64,000 bases of DNA. It comes from Paracoccaceae bacterium (GTDB lineage: Bacteria; Pseudomonadota; Alphaproteobacteria; Rhodobacterales; Rhodobacteraceae). Below are positions 52,588 to 58,736 of the stretch, piece after piece; position 1 is the first letter of the stretch; every line of letters begins with the position of its first letter. The notes below the pieces were generated by a model. It was not told the DNA's origin, ran no database searches, and worked only from the letters and a program-made list of their open reading frames with translations. The translations under genes and the position numbers were made by a program. The stretch is from positions 124,001 to 188,000 of the forward strand of contig JANQRE010000004.1 of the NCBI GenBank assembly GCA_028284705.1. Direction: 5' to 3'.

Positions 52588-53616
52588 ATGATCCGGACCT
52601 GCAAAACATCTTTCCTTGCCATGACGGCTGTCGCCACATTCGGCACAACCGTCGCGGCATTCGCGGAAGGTGAACTGAACCTCTATTCCTCGCGCCACTA
52701 CGACACGGATGAGCGCCTCTATTCTGATTTTACTGACGCCACCGGCATCACCATCAACCGCATCGAAGGCAAAGCAGACGAGCTGATCGAGCGGATGAAG
52801 GCGGAAGGTGTGAACTCGCCTGCCGACATCCTTCTGACGGTTGACACCTCGCGTCTCGAACGTGCGAAGGATGCGGGCGTGCTGCAATCCATCGACAGCG
52901 CGCTGCTGGAAGAGAAAATCCCGGCCAATTTGCAGGACAGCGACAACCAATGGTTCGGCTTCTCGCAACGCGCCCGGATCATCTTCTACGATAAGGCGGA
53001 TGTGACCGAGCCACCGATGGATTACGTCGCGCTGGCGGATCCCAAATTCAAAGGTCAGGTCTGCCACCGTTCGTCCAGCAATGTTTATTCTCAGACGCTG
53101 CTATCGGCTGTTATCGAGAACCATGGCGAAGAGGCGGCTAAGGATTGGGCGGCAGGTGTTGTCGCCAATTTCGCTCGCCCTCCTGAAGGCGGTGACACGG
53201 ATCAGCTGCGCGGCCTCGTCTCCGGTGAGTGCGACGTGTCGATCTCAAACACTTACTACTTCGCCCGCGCTCTGCGTAAAGATGTCGATGGCTTGTCTTC
53301 CGATACGGATAAAATCGGTTGGGTGTTCCCAGCACAAGAGGCAGAGGGTGCCCACATGAATCTCTCTGGCGGTGGCGTTGCGGCCAATGCGCCGAACAAG
53401 GAGAACGCGATAAAGTTCCTGGAATATCTTGCCTCAGATCAGGCGCAGCAGTATTTTTCTGCTGGCAATGACGAGTTCCCGGTCGTGGCGGGCGTGCCGG
53501 TGAGCCCGAGTGTCGAGCGCCTTGGTGACTTCAAAGCGGATGAGGTCGATCTGTCGAAAGTTGCCAAGAACGTGGCGACCGCTCAGAAAATCTTCAACGA
53601 GGTTGGTTGGGAGTAA
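52588..53616 (+). CDS. Fe(III) ABC transporter substrate-binding protein (FutA/AfuA type)
   Basis: This 342-residue protein has a signal peptide ending at AFAEG. The ferric-binding pattern is visible: LNLYSSRHYDTDERLYSDFTDATGI, VNSPADILLTVDTSRLERAKDAGVLQ, KGQVCHRSSSNVYSQTLLSAV, and the iron-coordinating double tyrosine region CDVSISNTYYFARAL. It carries ferric iron in the periplasm. The matching permease and ATPase genes are not adjacent or elsewhere in the window, so it must use a transporter encoded elsewhere. A strong terminator follows. Confidence 0.92.
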   Translation: MIRTCKTSFLAMTAVATFGTTVAAFAEGELNLYSSRHYDTDERLYSDFTDATGITINRIEGKADELIERMKAEGVNSPADILLTVDTSRLERAKDAGVLQSIDSALLEEKIPANLQDSDNQWFGFSQRARIIFYDKADVTEPPMDYVALADPKFKGQVCHRSSSNVYSQTLLSAVIENHGEEAAKDWAAGVVANFARPPEGGDTDQLRGLVSGECDVSISNTYYFARALRKDVDGLSSDTDKIGWVFPAQEAEGAHMNLSGGGVAANAPNKENAIKFLEYLASDQAQQYFSAGNDEFPVVAGVPVSPSVERLGDFKADEVDLSKVAKNVATAQKIFNEVGWE

Positions 53617-53637
53617 AGTCCTTCAACCGTGAGTGGA

Positions 53638-53672
53638 GGGGGGTGCTGCGGCAATGCGGCACCCCCTTTTTT
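53638..53672 (+). terminator. Rho-independent terminator after the Fe(III)-binding protein gene
   Basis: GGGGGTGCTGC (53639-53649) pairs with GCGGCACCCCC (with one G-T pair), with a short GCAAT loop, and is followed by TTTTTT. It lies 22 bp past the stop. Confidence 0.92.
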
Positions 53673-53795
53673 GAGAAAAGTAGTCGATTGAATTTGTCAG
53701 GATTGATTTATCCTACTATTCTTGTCAACAATTAGACGATTCCCAGCCACGTCCGCGCAGCCCGGAACCTCAGATGAACTCTTTGGAGGTCTGCA

Positions 53796-53954
53796 ATGGA
53801 ATTTGAACCTGAAACTGAACCAGAACTTGGCGTCGCCTTGCCTGAGAAAGAACCCTCACAGCTCTATGAGTTGCTGCAGTCAGCCATGGATGGGCTTTTC
53901 CCAAGCGATCAGAAACTCGAAGAGCTGATTGACCGTTGGGAGAGCATGCCATGA
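53796..53954 (+). CDS. 52-residue acidic small protein upstream of hemP
   Basis: This small gene runs from ATG 53796 to TGA 53954 and has a perfect GGAGGT site. The N terminus is strongly acidic with a Glu-Pro pattern (MEFEPETEPELG), followed by an amphipathic helical part (SQLYELLQSAMDGLFPSDQKLEELIDRWESM). It overlaps hemP by the bases ATGA, so it is translated as part of the same operon. No family is recognised. Its acidic charge and position suggest a partner or regulator of HemP, which is inference. Confidence 0.72.
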   Translation: MEFEPETEPELGVALPEKEPSQLYELLQSAMDGLFPSDQKLEELIDRWESMP

Positions 53955-54127
53955 CCGCGATTTCGTCCTCCGCAACACTTGACTCGACGTCGCGCGGCGA
54001 AGACTTGCCGACTTACGACGCCCGCGAAATGGTGGGCAAAAACGGGGTGCAAGCTTGCCTGGTTCTCGACGGGACCACCTACTTCCTGCGCATTACCCGC
54101 GCCGGCAAACTGATTTTGACCAAATGA
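53951..54127 (+). CDS. hemP: Hemin uptake protein HemP
   Basis: This 58-residue protein starts at ATG 53951. The C-terminal core is diagnostic: YDAREMVGKNGVQACLVLDG and then YFLRITRAGKLILTK, the ending found in nearly all HemP proteins. HemP is needed for full heme uptake in several alpha- and betaproteobacteria and may act as a regulator of heme receptor expression. It lies in a four-gene operon with the acidic small protein upstream and a family A protein downstream, joined by 4-base overlaps. Confidence 0.93.
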   Translation: MTAISSSATLDSTSRGEDLPTYDAREMVGKNGVQACLVLDGTTYFLRITRAGKLILTK

Positions 54128-54609
54128 ATGGCGCTGCGGTAAAACGCGGTGCAACGCCGCTAGCTCATCTGTCGGCTATGGAGCCCTGGGAGGCTGCACT
54201 GATCCGGCGTATTCGAAATTGGTGCCACAGCCCGGCCGGGCAGGCGCGCGTCATCGAAGATTTTGCAAAACACTTGCCACTCGACACGCTGTCGGACGAG
54301 GTGTCCCACCTCAACGAATTGCTCACTGTGATCAACGAGAACGCCAACCGTCCGCTTACGTGTCACCCTGTCCAGTGCAACTGCGCAGGCGCTGATGAAT
54401 GCGTCTTAGCTCATCTCGTCAGTACAGCGAGCGCCGGCGAGTTGCATGACGCCGCACTGGTTGCCGCGCTTCTGGTGCGCCCGGCGCAGGCCGAACGCGT
54501 CGCCATGCTGGCCGCCCATGTCGGCGAAAATGCCCGCAAGATGACACATCCGAATTCCGGCGAGCGCCGGAAAAATCCGACCCACGACAATGTCGTGCGT
54601 CTTCACTGA
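54124..54609 (+). CDS. Uncharacterised Cys-containing helical protein, family A member 3
   Basis: The 161 residues start at ATG 54124, overlapping hemP by 4 bases. The middle holds a cysteine-rich turn, TCHPVQCNCAGADECVLAHLV, that could bind a metal or cluster. It is followed by a helical part (STASAGELHDAALVAALLVRP, QAERVAMLAAHVGENARKM) that aligns by eye, without gaps, with the end of the protein at 40499. The last 20 residues are basic and disordered-looking. Co-translation with hemP makes a role in heme uptake or its regulation plausible. No named family is recognised. Confidence 0.68.
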   Translation: MNGAAVKRGATPLAHLSAMEPWEAALIRRIRNWCHSPAGQARVIEDFAKHLPLDTLSDEVSHLNELLTVINENANRPLTCHPVQCNCAGADECVLAHLVSTASAGELHDAALVAALLVRPAQAERVAMLAAHVGENARKMTHPNSGERRKNPTHDNVVRLH

Positions 54610-54647
54610 CCAAAAACACATGAGTGAACTTGAGAGGACTGCAACCC

Positions 54648-55907
54648 ATGACACCCAAATTTGCGACAGCGCTCGGAACGACGCTTTTGTTTGCGCTTCC
54701 GGCCTATGCGGATAAGGCAGCCGTTCTGGAAAACTATGCCAATATCGCGGCGGCGAAATACGAAGACAGCCTGATGACGGCAAAAACATTGCAGACTGCG
54801 GTGAATGATCTGACTGCAAATCCCTCCGCCGAAGCGCTGCAACGGGCCAAGGACGCTTGGCTTGCGTCCCGCGTACCCTACCAACAATCCGAGGTATATC
54901 GCTTCGGCAACGCCATCGTTGATGATTGGGAGGGCAAGGTGAACGCCTGGCCGCTCGATGAGGGCCTGATCGATTATGTCGATCCCAGCTATGGCGGCGC
55001 GACCGATGAGAACGAATATGCCGTTCTGAACGTTGTTGCGAATTCGAGCTTCACCCTGTCAGGTCAGGAGGTGGATGCCACCTCTATCACGCCGGCACTT
55101 CTGGAAGGCCAGTTGCATGAGGCCGACGAGGTCGAGAGCAATGTCGCCACCGGCTATCACGCCATCGAGTTCCTATTGTGGGGGCAAGACCTGAATGGCC
55201 ATGCATTCGGCGCGGGCAACCGTCCTTGGACCGATTTTGCGCAAGGCGACGCGTGCACGAATGGGAATTGCGACCGTCGTGGCGATTACCTCAAAGCTGC
55301 CACCGATCTTCTGGTGTCCAATCTGGAATGGATGACCGCGCAATGGCAGTCGGGCGGCGAGGCCCGCACGACGCTCATGAGCGATGAGAATGCCGGGATT
55401 GCAGCGATCCTTACCGGCATGGGATCGCTGTCTTACGGCGAACAGGCTGGCGAACGCATGAAACTCGGCGTGATGTTGAACGACCCTGAAGAGGAGCATT
55501 CCTGTTTCGCCGACAACACCCATAACGACCATTTCTATGACGCTAAAGGCATCCGGAATGTTTATTTGGGTAGCTACACACGCGTCGATGGCACGGTGGT
55601 GTCCGGTGCCTCGCTGTCCTCGCTTGTCGCTGAGGCAGATGCGGCTGTTGACGCTGAGCTTGCGGCGAAGCTCGACGCCACCATGTTTGAGATGTCGGAG
55701 ATGAAAACCGCCGCCGAAGCCGGGTTCAGCTATGACATGATGCTTCAGCGCGGCAATGCCGAAGGCGAGGCGCTGATCATGGGGGCTGTGAATGCGCTTA
55801 TCGATCAGACGAAGTCCATCGAGCGGGCAGTCGCAGCGCTTGGCGTCGATCAAATCGAGTTTGAAGGCTCCGACAGCCTGGATAATCCCGACGCTGTATT
55901 CCAATAA
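54648..55907 (+). CDS. Imelysin family iron-regulated protein (ICMP/IrpA type)
   Basis: The 419 residues start at ATG 54648, with GAGAGG upstream. The signal peptide ends at AYA. The imelysin GxHxxE motif is intact (GYHAIEFLLWGQDLNGHAFG, His171 and Glu174). Other family blocks are PYQQSEVYRFGNAIVDDWEGKVNAWPLDEGLIDYVD and EEEHSCFADNTHNDHFYDAKGIRNVYLG. This is the long, double-domain imelysin (IrpA/ICMP) group, iron-regulated and periplasmic or surface-exposed. It follows the hemP operon by 38 bp and probably belongs to it. Confidence 0.9.
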   Translation: MTPKFATALGTTLLFALPAYADKAAVLENYANIAAAKYEDSLMTAKTLQTAVNDLTANPSAEALQRAKDAWLASRVPYQQSEVYRFGNAIVDDWEGKVNAWPLDEGLIDYVDPSYGGATDENEYAVLNVVANSSFTLSGQEVDATSITPALLEGQLHEADEVESNVATGYHAIEFLLWGQDLNGHAFGAGNRPWTDFAQGDACTNGNCDRRGDYLKAATDLLVSNLEWMTAQWQSGGEARTTLMSDENAGIAAILTGMGSLSYGEQAGERMKLGVMLNDPEEEHSCFADNTHNDHFYDAKGIRNVYLGSYTRVDGTVVSGASLSSLVAEADAAVDAELAAKLDATMFEMSEMKTAAEAGFSYDMMLQRGNAEGEALIMGAVNALIDQTKSIERAVAALGVDQIEFEGSDSLDNPDAVFQ

Positions 55908-56017
55908 TATGGAGTGCTAAACAAATTCTCCGGGACGCGCGCCGCATGTGTCCCGGATCTTCCGGGCCCGCCTCATGGCCCCACCGATGTCAGCCCCTGA
56001 TCAGGTACACCAAAGCG

Positions 56018-56278
56018 ATGGCAAAAATCCCCAGTCCTTGCATCGACGTTTGCAAATACAAACGCCAAGGCCATTGCATCGGCTGTTCGATGACGAAGGC
56101 TCAGAAGTCGCTTTTCAAATCGTTGAAGAAGGACAAGCACCGCGAAGCGTTCGTACTGATGTTACTTGAGCAGCAAGCGCAACATGGCTCGTACACTCAT
56201 TGGGAGAAGGCCTACGCAAAGAAGTGCAAAAAGAAAAAGGCAAAATGCGTGATTGGCAGCCGACAAGACGCCGCTTAG
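56018..56278 (+). CDS. DUF1289 protein
   Basis: The 86 residues start at ATG 56018 (MAKIPSPCIDVCKYKRQGHCIGCSMTKAQ). The four spaced cysteines (PCIDVC, HCIGC) define DUF1289 and may bind a metal or Fe-S cluster. In most family members a Trp-rich segment follows; here it is replaced by a Lys-rich part (KKCKKKKAKC). Longer in-frame extension to 55946 has no site. It lies alone, 110 bp past the imelysin gene. Confidence 0.8.
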   Translation: MAKIPSPCIDVCKYKRQGHCIGCSMTKAQKSLFKSLKKDKHREAFVLMLLEQQAQHGSYTHWEKAYAKKCKKKKAKCVIGSRQDAA

Positions 56279-56472
56279 GCCAGATGGTTCAGAGCTGCTG
56301 TCTTCAGCACGTCCAACGTTCTCAGAATGACTTTGGGTACATTACTCATGTATCGAAACAGATTTCAAAAAAGTGAGGGTCACTTCGGTGGCAATTATCG
56401 CGTCAAGTAGTCGAGATTTCGTCAGTTGAAATCTGAGCATAAGCGAGAAATCTCACGTGGAGCCAGGTACTG

Positions 56473-57369
56473 ATGGACCGCCCATCACTTGGGATTAGCC
56501 TGCGTATCTTGTCCGGCATTCTCGGAGCAGGCATGTTTATTTGCGTTAAGGCGGTGAGCGACGCTGTGCCTCTAGGCGAGATTGTCTTTTTTCGTTCCTT
56601 CTTCGCTCTAATTCCCTTGATTATTTTCCTTTGGATCAGGAATGAGTTTCCGAGCGGGCTTGCAACCAAAAGGCCAGGAGCCCACTTCATAAGGTCCGCT
56701 TTTGGGGCCCTGGCGCTGTTTTCGTCATTTGCCGCTATCGCTCGACTAAACGTGGCGGAGGCGATCCTCATTGCACAACTTTCGCCTGTGCTGATGGCCG
56801 TTGCTGCCGCTCTTTTGCTTTCCGAGCAGTTGACGGTTTGGCGTGTAGGCGGACTAGCACTGGGATTTTTCGGCGTTGTTGTTTTGGTTTGGCCGGAACT
56901 TGATGGCAGCTCGACTGACAGTGACCGACTATTTGGTTACGTCATCGGCTTGGTTTCCGCCGCGCTCTCCGCACTGGCACTAATCATGGTGCGAAGTCTC
57001 AACAGGACCGAGAGTCCGGGCGCAATCGCCCTCTACTTCGTGTTGGCTTCCATGATCGGTGCATTGCTTACGCTTCCCTGGGGTTGGGTAATGCCGGAAG
57101 ATTGGACCTTGGTTTTGTTGATGTCCGCTGGTCTATTTGGCGGTTTTGCCCATATCGCGATGACGATGGCGTTCCGCTACACTGAAGCTTCTCAACTTGC
57201 TCCTTTCGAATATCTGGCTCTGCTTTGGCCGCTTCTGGCCGACGTGTTCATATTCAAGTTAGAGCTCTCGACGGCATTCCTAGTTGCGACACCCCTGATA
57301 TTGGCAGGGGCTGCCGTCGCGGCGGCTGAAAAGCCACGGACAAGCGGAGGTTTCAGTCCCAAGCAGTGA
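56473..57369 (+). CDS. EamA (DMT) family transporter, intact copy
   Basis: This 298-residue protein has ten predicted membrane helices in two EamA repeats: SLRILSGILGAGMFICVKAVSDAVPLGEIVFFRSFFALIPL in the first and GYVIGLVSAALSALALIMVRSLN, FEYLALLWPLLADVFIFKLE in the second. Members export metabolites or amino acids; the substrate is unknown. A 5' fragment of a related gene lies 20 kb away at 35922. The coding sequence is AT-richer than the flanking core genes, which fits island DNA. Confidence 0.9.
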   Translation: MDRPSLGISLRILSGILGAGMFICVKAVSDAVPLGEIVFFRSFFALIPLIIFLWIRNEFPSGLATKRPGAHFIRSAFGALALFSSFAAIARLNVAEAILIAQLSPVLMAVAAALLLSEQLTVWRVGGLALGFFGVVVLVWPELDGSSTDSDRLFGYVIGLVSAALSALALIMVRSLNRTESPGAIALYFVLASMIGALLTLPWGWVMPEDWTLVLLMSAGLFGGFAHIAMTMAFRYTEASQLAPFEYLALLWPLLADVFIFKLELSTAFLVATPLILAGAAVAAAEKPRTSGGFSPKQ

Positions 57370-57567
57370 CGCTATCCTGACAAGTTATCGGCGGACTATC
57401 CCGGACCCACCAAGGCGAGTTGGCTTCGTCAGAGCCAGAGATCGAATGTACCGCCTTTGTACCCTCTATTCTGTGTTCGATTGGAGCAATATCTTACAAT
57501 TTTGATCAGGATCAAAGATCGACGAGCGGACTCAGGTATATCCCATCAATCGAAAGAAGGTGCGACT

Positions 57568-57960
57568 GTGTTGTCTAACGTGAAATCCAGCATCTGGTTT
57601 GCTTTGGGCCTTTTCGCGCTCACCCTGGGATCGATCGGGATCGTATTGCCGGTCTTGCCCACAACACCTTTCGTTATCCTGGCGGCCTTTGCCTTTGGTA
57701 AGAGTTCCAGACGACTGCAGTTTCTATTGGAGGAAAGCGCCACGTTCGGGCCGATCATCGCTGATTGGCGGACCAATGGTGCAATCGCTCCGCGCTACAA
57801 AACGCTCGCGCTGATGATGATGGTCGCAGCCATCGTTGCCAGTGTTGTTGTGTCCGTTCCGAACTACGCGCTGGTGGCACAGCTAATCTGCATCCTCGCC
57901 GCCGCCGTCTTCATTCTCTCCCGACCCAACCGGGCGGATAAACCGAAACAGCAAGCATGA
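57568..57960 (+). CDS. DUF454 (YbaN-like) inner membrane protein
   Basis: The 130 residues start at GTG 57568, with AAGAAGG 7 bases upstream; the frame upstream to 57457 is rejected. The DUF454 block is clear: WFALGLFALTLGSIGIVLPVLPTTPFVILAAFAFGKSSRRLQFLLEESATFGPIIADWRTNGAI, then two hydrophobic segments. YbaN-like genes are often found near heme-uptake genes, consistent with this island, but the function is unknown. The cupin gene follows at 31 bp on the same strand. Confidence 0.82.
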   Translation: MLSNVKSSIWFALGLFALTLGSIGIVLPVLPTTPFVILAAFAFGKSSRRLQFLLEESATFGPIIADWRTNGAIAPRYKTLALMMMVAAIVASVVVSVPNYALVAQLICILAAAVFILSRPNRADKPKQQA

Positions 57961-57991
57961 TGGCCAGCAAGAAACGCATGGAGAACGTTCG

Positions 57992-58414
57992 ATGCTACGA
58001 CGAATTACGTTACTTGCTGCGCTGGCCATCCCAAGCACAGTATTCGCAGAGTCTCGACTGATCGACACCTCGGTCCTCGCCTCAAAGGAGGTGCATGGTG
58101 CCGTGCAACTAACGCCGCTCGCGGTCACTGGCAAGGGGACGCCGGCGGTTGTCTTTCTCGATCTCGAAAGCGGCGCAGTCGTGCCACCGCATTCTGCCAA
58201 GAGTGGAGTGCGTTTGCTGACCGTCGTGTCCGGTGACATGTCCTGGGGCGATGGCGACACCATCGATGAAGCCAAAGAGCATCTCTATCCGGCGGGCAGC
58301 TTGGTCACAATCCCTGCTGACGATCCGCATTTCAGTCACTTAGCTTCTTCGCCGGGTCTCGCGGCCAACGTCCGCTATGCGGGCTGCAACCGCAGCACCC
58401 TGACCACTCCATGA
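57992..58414 (+). CDS. Exported cupin-domain protein
   Basis: This 140-residue protein has a signal peptide ending at VFAES and one cupin barrel: GAVVPPHSAKSGVRLLTVVSGDMSWGDGDTI and YPAGSLVTIPADDPHFSHLAS, where the His of PPHS and the HFSH histidines are likely metal ligands. The role is unknown; it may be a metal-binding periplasmic sensor or isomerase. It is the last gene of the island before the right attachment site. Confidence 0.75.
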   Translation: MLRRITLLAALAIPSTVFAESRLIDTSVLASKEVHGAVQLTPLAVTGKGTPAVVFLDLESGAVVPPHSAKSGVRLLTVVSGDMSWGDGDTIDEAKEHLYPAGSLVTIPADDPHFSHLASSPGLAANVRYAGCNRSTLTTP

Positions 58415-58465
58415 AAGGCAGGTTTGGGCCGTACTTTCTAGCGTAACGGTTTGTCAGGCGGAATT

Positions 58466-58483
58466 TGGTGCAAATTTGGTGCA
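58466..58483 (+). repeat. Candidate integrase arm site (right copy)
   Basis: This is the same 18-mer as at 26707-26724, TGGTGCAAATTTGGTGCA, 121 bp inside the right attachment site and in the same orientation. Confidence 0.6.
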
Positions 58484-58603
58484 GTAACCTTGCGCAGTTC
58501 TCGTAACCTGACGAAACGAACAGAAGTATCTGGGCAATGGTGTCCTGAGAAAATTATAGGAATTCTTCATGGTGTTGGGTGTTATGTGTCACCGTCTTCT
58601 TTT

Positions 58604-58645
58604 TAATCAGTAGGTCCGAGGTTCGAGTCCGTGTGGGGGCACCAT
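58604..58645 (+). repeat. Right attachment site (attR), partial tRNA-Thr copy
   Basis: This 42-bp copy of the 3' half of tRNA-Thr is identical to 26586-26627 except A at 58619 for C. The substitution would break a T-stem pair, and the 5' half of a tRNA is absent, so this is not a functional tRNA gene. Confidence 0.93.
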
Positions 58646-58736
58646 TAATTGCCGACCGAATTCGACCGAAGATTTGATACCGCGAGAAATGCGGTTGGCG
58701 CTGGTGGTTCTGTGGCGATTTTGGCCCCTGCGAACG

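Larger units (their letters stand above)
26586..58645. mobile_element. Genomic island (about 32 kb) integrated in tRNA-Thr, iron/heme acquisition cargo
   Basis: The island is defined by the 42-bp direct repeats at its ends, an intact tRNA gene at the left end and a tyrosine integrase reading away from it. An 18-bp repeated motif lies just inside both ends. No conjugation, replication or phage structural genes are visible, so it is an integrative island that may need help to move. The cargo is a nickel/peptide-type importer, a TonB system, heme uptake and degradation, iron-binding and storage proteins and small regulators. The left 4 kb holds decayed genes. Confidence 0.85.
58415..58736. other. 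Right island junction, non-coding
   Basis: This stretch of 322 bases without a gene holds the right arm-type repeat (58466-58483) and the right attachment site (58604-58645). The remainder joins the 3' end of the Rieske-TPP gene on the core side. No coding frame is supported. Confidence 0.7.

Noticed and set aside
56400-56460. Inverted GAGATTTC/GAAATCTC repeat before the EamA gene
   Set aside because: The arms are short and the loop long; there is no U-tract or matching site elsewhere, so it may be chance.
58604-58645. Possible second tRNA-Thr gene
   Set aside because: Only the 3' half is present and a T-stem base is changed; it is the attachment-site copy.
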